A stretch of DNA of 64,000 nt. It comes from Flavobacteriales bacterium (lineage in GTDB: Bacteria; Bacteroidota; Bacteroidia; Flavobacteriales_F; PHOS-HE28). The stretch is taken from NCBI GenBank assembly GCA_016713875.1, contig JADJOI010000003.1, positions 2,418,001-2,482,000 of the forward strand, written 5' to 3'. Positions 8,615-17,144 of the stretch are shown here, one piece after another (position 1 is the first letter of the stretch; each line of letters opens with the position of its first letter). The position numbers were made by a program, and so were the translations under genes. The notes below the pieces were generated by a model. The model saw only the letters and a program-made list of their open reading frames with translations, did no database searches and was not told the origin of the DNA.

Positions 8615-10432
8615 ATGCGCTACCCGATCCTACTGCTCGTTCTCGCCTTTGCAGCCTGCCAAGCACCCACCCGCACCGACGACCCCACCGAGTCCTTGCG
8701 CCGACACGTGGAAACGGGCCTTTGTGAACAGGTCCTCATCGAGGGTGACAGCACTTGGACCGTCGAGGAGCGCATGAAGCACTACGGCGTGCATGGTATG
8801 AGCATCGCCATCATCGACGACTTCAAGATCGCGTGGACGAAGAGCTATGGTGTGATGGACACCACAAGCAACCAACCCGTCACTGACAGCACCTTGTTCC
8901 AGGCCGCGTCCATCAGCAAGCCGGTCTTCGCCATGGCCGTGCTGAAGCTCGCGGAGCAAGGTGTGCTGGATATCGATGCGGATGTGAACACCATGCTCAC
9001 CTCGTGGAAGATGCCGGAGAATGAGTTCACCACTACAGAGAAGGTCACGCTGAAGCGCTTGCTGGGGCATGTGGCGGGAACCACAGTGCACGGCTTCCAA
9101 GGCTATCGACATGGCGACACGTTGCCGACACTCCTGAACATCCTCAACGGTGAAGCGCCCGCGAATTCGCCACCGGTGGTGGTGGATCAGATACCGGGCA
9201 CTGCTTGGCGCTACTCTGGCGGTGGCTATTGCGTGGCTTCGCAGGTGATCCTCGACAAGATGGGCGGCACCATTCCGCAGCACATGCGCGACCTGGTGCT
9301 GCAACCGCTCGGCATGTCGCGCAGTTCGTATGAGCAACCCATGCCTGCGGCCATGGAACACAACGCGGCTAGCGGCTATGTGCCCGACGGTTCAATGGCG
9401 GTCGGCAAGTGGCACATCTACCCGGAGATCTCGCCCGACGGCTTGTGGACCACGGCCACCGATCTCGCGCGTTTCGTGATCGACATGCAGAAGACGATCA
9501 CCACCGACAGCGGCCAGGTGCTGAGCCGTGCTACCGCCATGCAGATGGTGGAGCCGTATCTGGACCCGAACACGGCCGTGGGCCTGATGCTGGACAACAA
9601 AGGCAGCGAGCGCTACTTCGAGCACGGCGGTTGGAACGAGGGCTTCTGCGGCCAGATCTACGGACATGTCAAGAACGGCAAGGGCGCCGTGGTCCTCATC
9701 AATGCCAACCAACCCGCCTTCATGTTCGAGGTGATGCGCTCGATCGCACGCGCCTACGACTGGCCCGAGTTCGTTCCACAACGTAAGGAGGTGCCGATGG
9801 ACAGTACTTCACTGAAGGTGTTCACCGGACGTTATCGAGGCGGAAGCGACAACATGGTCACCATCGCCCTGCACAACGGAAAGCTCTTCCGCGAACCGTT
9901 GCGCGAGCCGCCCACGGAGCTCGTTCATATCGGCGACGGCGAGTTCATTGGTCGCACCGATGAACGCAGCCGACGCTTCTTGAAAGACGCTGCGGGCGAG
10001 ATGACCTTGCAAGTGAGTGAGACGAAGACCGGCGATGTGCTCTCTACGCTGCCCCGCATGAAGGACGATGAGCACATTCCCTTCGAGTACGTGCAGCGCG
10101 GCGATCGCGATGCCGCATTGAAAGCATACGCTGACCTGAAGGCCGCCAACCCGAACGATGAAGCCGTGAACGAAGAAGCGCTGAACAACTTCGGGTACAC
10201 GCTCCTTAGCGCGCATTTGACCGAACAGGCGCGTGACCTCTTCTTCATCAACATGAGCCTGTATCCGAAGAGCGCGAACGTGTACGACAGCTACGCGGAG
10301 GCCTGCCTGAAGCTGGGGGATAAGAAGCAGGCGCTGGAATACTACAAGCGCACCCTGTCGATGAACCCGCAGAACCCGAATGCAACACACATCGTGGCGG
10401 AATTGGAGAAGGAAGGGGTGAAGGTGAAGTGA
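8615..10432 (+). CDS. Beta-lactamase-family serine hydrolase lipoprotein with C-terminal TPR
   Basis: 605 residues. A lipoprotein signal ends in LAFAAC, with Cys15 as the lipid site. A class C beta-lactamase/PBP-like domain spans ~35-380: S-I-S-K at residues 99-102 (nucleophile Ser99 and Lys102), a YSGGGY motif replacing Y-x-N, and HGGWNEGF near the end in place of KTG. Such proteins are usually esterases or peptidases rather than drug-degrading enzymes. About 100 residues of linker follow, then one or two TPR units (FINMSLYPKSANVYDSYAEACLKLGDKKQALEYYKR, about 555-595). Probably anchored to the outer membrane facing the periplasm. Confidence 0.85.
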   Translation: MRYPILLLVLAFAACQAPTRTDDPTESLRRHVETGLCEQVLIEGDSTWTVEERMKHYGVHGMSIAIIDDFKIAWTKSYGVMDTTSNQPVTDSTLFQAASISKPVFAMAVLKLAEQGVLDIDADVNTMLTSWKMPENEFTTTEKVTLKRLLGHVAGTTVHGFQGYRHGDTLPTLLNILNGEAPANSPPVVVDQIPGTAWRYSGGGYCVASQVILDKMGGTIPQHMRDLVLQPLGMSRSSYEQPMPAAMEHNAASGYVPDGSMAVGKWHIYPEISPDGLWTTATDLARFVIDMQKTITTDSGQVLSRATAMQMVEPYLDPNTAVGLMLDNKGSERYFEHGGWNEGFCGQIYGHVKNGKGAVVLINANQPAFMFEVMRSIARAYDWPEFVPQRKEVPMDSTSLKVFTGRYRGGSDNMVTIALHNGKLFREPLREPPTELVHIGDGEFIGRTDERSRRFLKDAAGEMTLQVSETKTGDVLSTLPRMKDDEHIPFEYVQRGDRDAALKAYADLKAANPNDEAVNEEALNNFGYTLLSAHLTEQARDLFFINMSLYPKSANVYDSYAEACLKLGDKKQALEYYKRTLSMNPQNPNATHIVAELEKEGVKVK

Positions 10433-10460
10433 CCCGGGTGATCATACCTGTTCATGGCCG

Positions 10461-10484
10461 TTCATAGCGCCTTGGCGTTATGAA
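10461..10484. terminator. Hairpin after the serine hydrolase gene
   Basis: Arms 10461-10471 (TTCATAGCGCC) and 10474-10484 (GGCGTTATGAA) pair with one G-T wobble and a two-base loop. It lies 29 bp after the hydrolase stop and 78 bp before the SWIM gene. The U-tract is weak, so it may be a transcriptional pause or a small palindromic repeat. Confidence 0.4.
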
Positions 10485-10561
10485 TGGGCAACACTCACGA
10501 CAAGGCCGGTCGCGCGCTTCCGAACAACCGCACTGTCCACAGCGCTCGCCACCTTCGCACC

Positions 10562-12283
10562 ATGAAGATCCCATTGGACCGGCTGGAGGAGGTCATTGAC
10601 GCACGCATCGTGCAGCGTGGCTTGAAGTATTACGAGGACGGCGCCGTGGACGAGCCCGAAGAGATCGAAGCGGACGTGTTCGAGGCCTTGGTGCAGGGCA
10701 GTGATGACTACACTGTTCGTGTGCGGTTGAAGGGCGACGCCATCATCGAGCACGAGTGCGATTGCCCCTACGACCTCGGCCCCGTGTGCAAGCACGTGGT
10801 GGCGCTCATCTTCCATTTGCAGAACGAACAGCTCGGCAACTCGGGCAAGGCCCAAGGCGCGAAAGCCGGCAAGAAGAACTCAACACCGAGGAAACCCACC
10901 GTGGCCGAGCAGGTGGAGAGCGCGCTGGCGGCTGCACCACAGCAGGAGTTGATCGCCTTCGTGCGCGCCCGTTGCATGGCGGATGCCGCCTTCCGCAAGG
11001 ATCTCCTCGTGGCCTGTGCCCCGCGGTCCATTTCGATGGATCGAAGGGACCACTTGAGAACGCTGCGTTCCGAAATGCACGCCATCGCGGGCCGCAAGCG
11101 CTTCATCGACTACCACGAGGCGACGGAGGCCGGAGGTGTGCTCTACGATATGCTCGACCAAGCCAAGCAACTGGTGCAAAAGGGGCACCCCGAGCGCGCA
11201 CTGCCCATGCTCACCGCTGCGATCGAGGCGGGGGCCGAGGCCATACAGGACGCTGACGATAGCAATGGCGAGATCGGTGGCGGGATCGAGATGGCCATGC
11301 AACTGCTTGCGGACCTTGCCCGCAAGAAGCACAAAGAGCCATTCCGCCAGGAACTGCTGGCCGAAACACATCGACTGCTCACTGACAAGACGGTGATGGA
11401 CTGCGACTGGAACGGCACCCTGGAGCCGATCGCCGCAACGCTTGTGCGCACTGTGGAAGAAGCCGCCCCCGTCATCGCCGCGCTGAAACGAACCGCGAAT
11501 TCAGACTTCGGCGGTTCCGCTGCCCGGGATGCACTGCTCGACCTTACGCGCCGATTCAAGGGCGATGCGGCCGCCAAAGCGCTGGAAGACGGCTTCCTGG
11601 TGTATACCGATGTGCGCGATCGGGCCATCGAAGCGGCCATCAAGGCCAAGGACTGGTCGCGGGCAAAGCAGCTCGCCGAGGACGGCAAACGCGTGACGCG
11701 CAACGGCCGACCCGCCGCACACGAGCACTACTGGACCCCGCATCTGCTGCGCATCGCGCAACGCACCAAGGACAAGCCCGAGGTGCTCCGCTTGGCGCGG
11801 ATACTCTTGATCGATAGCCACCACAACAGCATGGAGCACTACAAACTCCTGCGCAAGGAAGTGCCCACTGCCGAATGGCCGACCTACGTGGACAAGCTGC
11901 TGAAGGACCTGCGCAGCGGCAAACGCGGCCATGATCGCAGCCTCATCGCCGACATCTGCGCGGCGGAGCAACGCTGGGACGAGGTGATGGCCGAGGCGCG
12001 GAAGGAAGCGGACATTCCCTACCTCATCCACAGCGTGCTCGATGAGTATGAAGCTGAATTGGGCAAGCGCTACCCGCAGGAAGTGGCCACCACGTTGGCC
12101 GAACGCGCCGAATACTTCGCCAGCAAGATGAACCCTAAGCGCGACGACTACCTGCAGGCCACGAAGCTGCTGCGCCGCATCAAGAAGCTCGGCGACCAAC
12201 AACTGGTGGATGCCCTCACCGCGGATTGGCGCGTGCGGCTGGCGCGGCGCAAAGGGCTTATGGAGCAACTGAACAAGCTCTGA
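10562..12283 (+). CDS. SWIM zinc-finger domain protein
   Basis: 573 residues from the ATG at 10562, chosen because MKIPLDRLEEVIDARIVQRG is the usual opening of the family and the alternative start at 10484 adds a basic, non-conserved leader. The SWIM motif Cys66-x-Cys68-x7-Cys76-x-His78 (CDCPYDLGPVCKH) binds zinc and is thought to mediate nucleic-acid or protein contacts. The remaining ~450 residues are alpha-helical, solenoid-like, with regularly spaced ALEDG/AKDWSRAKQLAEDGK segments. The following gene starts 2 bp after the stop, so the two form a transcription unit. The cellular role is unknown. Confidence 0.85.
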   Translation: MKIPLDRLEEVIDARIVQRGLKYYEDGAVDEPEEIEADVFEALVQGSDDYTVRVRLKGDAIIEHECDCPYDLGPVCKHVVALIFHLQNEQLGNSGKAQGAKAGKKNSTPRKPTVAEQVESALAAAPQQELIAFVRARCMADAAFRKDLLVACAPRSISMDRRDHLRTLRSEMHAIAGRKRFIDYHEATEAGGVLYDMLDQAKQLVQKGHPERALPMLTAAIEAGAEAIQDADDSNGEIGGGIEMAMQLLADLARKKHKEPFRQELLAETHRLLTDKTVMDCDWNGTLEPIAATLVRTVEEAAPVIAALKRTANSDFGGSAARDALLDLTRRFKGDAAAKALEDGFLVYTDVRDRAIEAAIKAKDWSRAKQLAEDGKRVTRNGRPAAHEHYWTPHLLRIAQRTKDKPEVLRLARILLIDSHHNSMEHYKLLRKEVPTAEWPTYVDKLLKDLRSGKRGHDRSLIADICAAEQRWDEVMAEARKEADIPYLIHSVLDEYEAELGKRYPQEVATTLAERAEYFASKMNPKRDDYLQATKLLRRIKKLGDQQLVDALTADWRVRLARRKGLMEQLNKL

Positions 12284-12285
12284 GC

Positions 12286-12915
12286 ATGAAAACTCCCGTG
12301 ATCCATTGCACCGGCAAACTCAGCAGCTTGCTGGGTGTGAAAGCCGCACCCATTGCGGCCGATGCCGACGCGTGGAACGCCAACCTGTTCGCGTACAACG
12401 GCCGCAAGTGCGTCATCCTCGTGCATGCCCGCACCAGCTATTGCCTGCTCGCGTTCGATGTGGTGAAAGCGGACCTGAAGGACTTCCCGCACGTCTTCCG
12501 CCAGTTGCTCCATCACCAGCTCGCGCACGAATGGCCGATGCACGCGGCGCTCATCGAAGCATGGATGGCTCAGTTGCCTCCCGCCATCGCCGCGGCCACC
12601 AACAACGACCGCTCCACGCTCGGCATCATCAACCGCTACACGCGGACCGTGCAGTACGTGCTTTCACGCCACCATGAACCGCTCGGCGAACAAGCCGCCT
12701 TCCTCGAGGCGTGGAACCTCAACGACGGCATCATCGGTTCCGACTCCAAGGCAGGCAAGGCCAGCGGTGAGAAGTGGGGCTACATCCCCGGCGAACGCAT
12801 GGCCGCGCACGTGGGCATCCCGTTCGATCGTAAAGACTATTCCGAGCGGCAGAGCAAGGCGCTGCGGGCGGTGACTTCCGGAGAAGATGACAAGTGGATG
12901 AGGGTGGTGCACTGA
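12286..12915 (+). CDS. DUF6933-like protein
   Basis: 209 residues from the ATG at 12286, 2 bp after the SWIM gene stop. The N-terminal ~110 residues (VIHCTGKLSSLLG, WNANLFAYNGRKCVILVHARTSY, FPHVFRQLLHHQL) match the DUF6933 pattern of a compact alpha/beta domain. The C-terminal half is specific (LGIINRYTRTVQYVLSRH, WNLNDGIIGSD). No catalytic motif or membrane segment is visible. The tight coupling to the SWIM protein suggests they work together, but no function is known. Start and stop are clear. Confidence 0.7.
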   Translation: MKTPVIHCTGKLSSLLGVKAAPIAADADAWNANLFAYNGRKCVILVHARTSYCLLAFDVVKADLKDFPHVFRQLLHHQLAHEWPMHAALIEAWMAQLPPAIAAATNNDRSTLGIINRYTRTVQYVLSRHHEPLGEQAAFLEAWNLNDGIIGSDSKAGKASGEKWGYIPGERMAAHVGIPFDRKDYSERQSKALRAVTSGEDDKWMRVVH

Positions 12916-12919
12916 GGCC

Positions 12920-12960
12920 GAACGCACCGTTTTTGAAGAACGCCTTCAGGCGGTGCGTTC
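12920..12960. terminator. Stem-loop after the SWIM/DUF6933 operon
   Basis: Perfect 10-bp arms at 12920-12929 (GAACGCACCG) and 12951-12960, with an inner TGAAG/CTTCA stem. It sits just past the stop at 12915, so it likely ends the SWIM-DUF6933 transcript. The T-run is inside the loop rather than after the stem. From here to 13207 I see nothing beyond a few GC-rich stretches. Confidence 0.45.
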
Positions 12961-13207
12961 ACTTTCGCCTCTCCCATACACCGCCCCGGCTCCACCGATC
13001 GCCAAACCCACATGGTCCCCGCCCACCCACCGCCACCTGCCCATTCATCCGCGCCGGCGGCACCAATCTCGTACTTGGGGTCCCTTTGGCGGCAGCCAGA
13101 CCGGCCTTTGCCTGAATCGGAGCCAGGGACACAGTCCCAAAGGCCCTGGGAAGTTATTGCGGTAAGCATCGCATCCGTGCCCTGAATGCCTTGATTAATT
13201 CCTGCCC

Positions 13208-13621
13208 ATGAAAGGTACATCCTCGACGCCTCATCCACCGGTCCCCTGACGGGAAACGGTGCGTAGCGGTGGACGATGCGCTGGCAGAGGAGATCCTGGA
13301 GTTCATCAAGGCGGATCCCAGGATCAGGAAGAAGTTCAAGTACATCACCCAATTGATCCTCCTAGGACACCGAGCACCCGAACTCTACGACAAGGAAGAC
13401 ATCGAGAAAGGCTGCGAAGGCGTGATGGCCATGAAACTGCTGAAGGGCGCCGAGAACGCGCGCATCTATTGCAGGGAAGTGTATGTGAGGGGGAAGTGTA
13501 CTTCGTGGTCATCGCCTGAGAGGTCATCGAACACAAGAGCAGCCAGAAGAACAGTCACCGCGAAAGAGAAGTCATCCGCCGGGTAGCCACCTACGAATAC
13601 GTGAAGATCCATGAGCCCTAA
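13208..13621 (+). pseudogene. HigB/RelE-like toxin of a type II toxin-antitoxin pair, broken by frameshifts
   Basis: A complete toxin of about 137 residues can be read only across three frames. ERYILDASSTGPLTGNGA (from about 13210) is followed by VDDALAEEILEFIKADPRI to REVYVRG (13269-13496), then EVYFVVIA (to 13516), a TGA at 13517, then EVIEHKSSQKN to VATYEYVKIHEP ending at 13621. Each shift can be repaired by one extra G (near 13210, 13262 and 13497); the TGA is a separate lesion. The series KLLKGAENARIYCREV and the lysine-rich end fit HigB/RelE-type ribosome-dependent mRNases. It overlaps the antitoxin start by 11 bp, as in toxin-first HigBA operons. It is either inactive or badly sequenced. 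Confidence 0.65.
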
Positions 13622-14018
13622 GCACCTCAAAGACCCCAAGGCCGTGAAAGCCGCGTTCGCCAGCGTGCTGAACGATCTCAGCGAGGAAGAACTCCTGCAG
13701 ATGGAGGCGCTCGCCATCGGCCACGCCTACCTGAGCGAAGCCCAGCGCATCATGGATGAACGCGTCATGCTCCGAAAGGAACTGGCCCAGAAGATGAAGG
13801 TCTCCGCGAGCTTCCTCACACAACTCTTCCGCGGAGACAGGCCGGTGAGCGACTATCACAAGGCGCAACTGGCACGCATCCTAAAGATCAAGTGGGAGGT
13901 GGCGGCGGTTGCAGTGCGGAAGTCCTATGCCAAACCGAAGGCGATGAGTTTGGCGGCGGAGCCGGTGGCTAGCTATGCAAGGACCACCAAGCGGCGGGTG
14001 AAGGTGAAGCAGTGTTGA
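13611..14018 (+). CDS. HigA-like antitoxin, XRE-family helix-turn-helix protein
   Basis: 135 residues. A HTH_3-type domain spans about 60-95: MLRKELAQKMKVSASFLTQLFRGDRPVSDYHKAQLARIL, with the helix-turn-helix around KMKVSASFLTQLF. The N-terminal helices (EEELLQMEALAIGHAYLSEAQ) probably bind the toxin. The basic C-terminal tail (TTKRRVKVKQC) is unusual for its length. In toxin-first operons of this type the antitoxin neutralises the toxin and represses the shared promoter upstream of the toxin gene. Its frame is intact although the toxin is broken. Confidence 0.8.
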   Translation: MSPKHLKDPKAVKAAFASVLNDLSEEELLQMEALAIGHAYLSEAQRIMDERVMLRKELAQKMKVSASFLTQLFRGDRPVSDYHKAQLARILKIKWEVAAVAVRKSYAKPKAMSLAAEPVASYARTTKRRVKVKQC

Positions 14019-14038
14019 ACGGCGTCCTGGATGGAGGA

Positions 14039-14093
14039 GGTTTGGGCGTGCCCCCTCGCAAAGCCTCGGGGTCCGGCTTTCCGCTGCTGCTCC
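14039..14093 (+). repeat. Structured 55-bp repeat, left copy flanking the defence island
   Basis: The copy begins GGTTTGGGCGTGCC and ends near GCTTTCCGCT plus 8 bases. It is inverted relative to the copy at 21628-21682, matching at about 44 of 55 positions. Two of the mismatch blocks are compensatory: CCC (14053-14055) with GGG (14068-14070) here, GGT with ACC in the other copy, closing the same TCGCAAAGCCTC loop. This indicates a REP-like palindromic element maintained for structure. Confidence 0.6.
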
Positions 14094-14258
14094 TCGGCCG
14101 GATGACCGGCCTGTGAGGCATTCGCTCCAATCCGTCACGCGAAATGCGGGGGCTGACCATCAGTTCTTGTGTACATCGGAGGAAGGTGTGAGTTACTGTG
14201 TGGAAACACGGGGTGTCGGACAGTTCACGATGCCAGCAATTGTCCGCATCTTGGGACC

Positions 14259-15584
14259 ATGCGCTTTGTCGATTTATTCGCCGGTCTCGGAGGGTTCCAC
14301 GTTGGTCTCGAAAGACTGGGGCACGAATGCGTATTCGCGAGTGAACTGGACCCAGTTCTACAGGATATCTATGAGAAGAACCATGGCATCCGACCAGCAG
14401 GGGACATCCGTAAAGTGACATGGAGGAATGTTCCGGAGCACGACATCCTCTGTGCAGGTTTCCCATGCCAGCCATTCTCCAAGGCCGGCGAGCAAGCTGG
14501 GTTCGATTGCCCGACCAATGGCTCGCTGATCGATGAGGTCCTGCGGATCATCCGATATCGGAAACCAGAGTTCGTGGTGCTTGAGAACGTGCCAAACCTG
14601 CGTAAGCACGATGAGGGTCGTACTTGGGCAGCAATCAAGCAGGAGTTGGTGAGCATGCGATACGCTGTGGATGAACAGGTCTACTCCCCACATGAATTTG
14701 GCATTCCGCAGATCCGCCAAAGGCTTCTGCTTGTCGCACGACGCGATAGCCTAGGTGCATTTGAATGGCCCGAGCGTCCGGTCAACCCCGATCCGCAACT
14801 GCGCGAGATTCTTGACGTTCGACCTAGCGAGGCACGACAGTTGACGCCGCAGGTGATTGATTGCCTGAACGTCTGGCAGGACTTCTTGAATCGCATTCCG
14901 AGCGACGTTCGGTTGCCGTCATTCCCAATCTGGTCAATGGAGTTCGGGGCAACATATCCTTTTGAGGACCGCACACCATACTCAGTGAGCAAGCGAGCAC
15001 TTCGCGCGTATCGGGGTTCTCATGGGATGCGCCTCGATGGCAAGGATGTGAAAGATCCTCTTGAAGTGCTGCCATCTCATGCACGGACCGAAGAGGACCT
15101 GTTCCCATCTTGGAAGAGGAGCTTCATCCGCTCCAACCGCGCCTTCTACGCGGCACACAAGCGTGAACTGAAGTCATGGATGCCAGAGATTCTTCGGTTC
15201 CCGCCGTCGCTACAGAAGTTCGAGTGGAACTATAAGGGTGGGGAGCGCGACGTTTGGAAGCACGTGGTCCAATTCAGGGCGTCAGGCGTTCGTGTGAAGA
15301 GAGCTGACACCAGCCCATCGCTTGTGGCAATGACAACCACGCAAGTTCCGATCATCGGCTGGGAGCGGCGGTACATGACCACCAAAGAGTGCGCTAGGCT
15401 GCAATCACTCGATTCCTTGAAACATCTCCCAGCAACGGAGACACGGGCATTCAAGGCATTGGGGAATGCAGTGAACGCCCGACTTGTCGAGATCATCGCC
15501 GGTCACTTGCTGGAAGAGGAAGCTGTGGCCTATGTCCCACGCACCAAGGCACCGCGATCCGCGCAGACGGCCGTTGTAGCCTGA
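14259..15584 (+). CDS. DNA (cytosine-5-)-methyltransferase of the defence island
   Basis: 441 residues from the ATG at 14259, where motif I begins (MRFVDLFAGLGG); the in-frame ATG 90 bp upstream adds a non-homologous leader. Motifs in order: SAM-binding FAGLGGF at 7-13, catalytic PCQPFS with nucleophile Cys70, ENV at 109-111, QIRQR at 151-155, a long target-recognition region at about 200-370, and GNAVN at 402-406. It transfers a methyl group from SAM to C5 of cytosine in a target that cannot be read off. It heads the island: the GHKL gene starts 17 bp after its stop. In such loci it is thought to mark self DNA. GC content drops visibly relative to neighbours, suggesting transfer. Confidence 0.92.
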   Translation: MRFVDLFAGLGGFHVGLERLGHECVFASELDPVLQDIYEKNHGIRPAGDIRKVTWRNVPEHDILCAGFPCQPFSKAGEQAGFDCPTNGSLIDEVLRIIRYRKPEFVVLENVPNLRKHDEGRTWAAIKQELVSMRYAVDEQVYSPHEFGIPQIRQRLLLVARRDSLGAFEWPERPVNPDPQLREILDVRPSEARQLTPQVIDCLNVWQDFLNRIPSDVRLPSFPIWSMEFGATYPFEDRTPYSVSKRALRAYRGSHGMRLDGKDVKDPLEVLPSHARTEEDLFPSWKRSFIRSNRAFYAAHKRELKSWMPEILRFPPSLQKFEWNYKGGERDVWKHVVQFRASGVRVKRADTSPSLVAMTTTQVPIIGWERRYMTTKECARLQSLDSLKHLPATETRAFKALGNAVNARLVEIIAGHLLEEEAVAYVPRTKAPRSAQTAVVA

Positions 15585-15601
15585 CCGATCCTTCACTGAT
15601 C

Positions 15602-17141
15602 ATGGAGACTGTCAACATCCGACCTGGTGTCAACATTCTTACCGTACTCGGGCACCTGAGCTACAAGCCTTGGTATGCGTTAGGCGAGTTCGTCGACAAC
15701 GCGGTGAACAGTGGTATCGAGCGAAATTGGAACCGGCTCCAATCACTCCATGCACACTCATACAAGCTAAAGGTCACTATCAAGCGTGATGTTGATGGCG
15801 GTAGGATAGTTGTCCGCGACAATGCGGCAGGGATTGCCCGAATTGAGTATCAGCGGGCTTTTCGAACAGCCGAGTTGCCAGTGGATAGCAGCGGTCTATC
15901 TGAGTTTGGCATGGGCATGAAGAGTGCGGGCTTTGGGTTCAGCAACACCTGGACTGTTCGAACGAAGGCGATCGGAGAGAAGGTGACGGGAAAGGTGTCC
16001 TTCGACCTTAAGAAGATAGTTGCTGAAGGGTTGGAGCATCTCCCTGTTGAGGAGGAGCAGGAGAGAATGGAAGAGCATTTCACCGAGATCACGCTGATCC
16101 AACCCAGCAAGATGCCCGTCAAACGGGCTGTAGGCAAGATCAAAGAACATCCTCACCAGCATCTACCGCCAGTTCATTCGTGATGGCAAGCTCGAACTGG
16201 TTTTCGATGATGAACCACTCGTCTATGTTGATCCCAAAATTCTTGTCGCAGCCCATCTGAAGCATCCCACCAGTGCTCCGGTGACGTGGAAGAAGCCGAT
16301 CAAAATCGAACTTGGCAACAAGCGCATCCACGGCTTTGCTGCCATTAGGGAGGAGGCGAGTGTCGCTGAAGCTGGATTCGCGCTATTCAGGCGCGGACGG
16401 CTCATTGTTGGAAGCGCTGATGAAGGCTACCGGCCAACCTCGGTCTTTGGTCAACCCAACAGCTACCGGTATCAGAGAGTATTCGGTGAATTGCACCTTG
16501 AAGGTTTTGGGGTCAGCCACACCAAGGACGCCATACAATGGGATGGGTTGGAGGAGGATTTTCTAACGGAACTGCGCAAACAGATGGATGCGGAACCGCT
16601 CCCTCTCCTGCGCATGGCTGAGGAGCATCGTGTACGGCCCAGAACGCCCGCTATTGCCAAGGTCGCACAAACGGCCGTCGCCTCAACAGCACGGGCGCTT
16701 ACTGACGGAGCGGCTGTTATTGACGCGCAGCGCCACGACCAGCCACAAACGGCACCACCACCACCATCGCTACCGGTACCGTCGGAAACAGCCGCGACAA
16801 AGGAGTTCAAGCTGCATTTCCAAGACCAAGACTGGCTAGTGACGATCGATCTGGTCAACGATGCTGCCATCGAGGCTTGGCTGGATATCTCAGATGTGAA
16901 ACGCGAGGGCGGTCAGAGGAAGGTCGGCATTCGCGTGAATCTTGCCCATCCTTTCATGCAACGGGTCAGCGGAGCATCGGGCGAGCATGTAGAACCACTG
17001 TTGCGTGTGGCTGCTAGCCTTGCGATCGCAGAAACTGTGTCGGGTGATATCGGTATGCGATACGCAAGCACTATTCGCCACAATGTGAATGACCTGCTTC
17101 GCAAGGCCTTGAGTGGTCCAGGCGATTCCTTATCCGAATAG
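15602..17141 (+). pseudogene. MORC/MutL-like GHKL ATPase of the defence island, frameshifted
   Basis: Frame 1 (15602-16183) has the GHKL ATP-binding signature: ALGEFVDNAVN (N box, Glu29-Asn33), DNAAGI at 73-78, and GLSEFGMGMKSAGFGF (98-113, ATP lid). At about 16145 the frame changes: NILTSIYRQFIRDGKLELVF is read from 16146 in the frame that continues to 17141. One surplus base (or two missing) after AAAG explains it. Joined length is ~513 residues: ATPase, transducer domain (KKPIKIELGNKRIHGFAAI), then a C-terminal part after a proline-rich linker. Such ATPases clamp DNA and are proposed to drive conformational change in Z1-containing systems. It ends 3 bp before the Z1 gene. It may be functional if the shift is an assembly error. 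Confidence 0.8.
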
Positions 17142-17144
17142 CCA

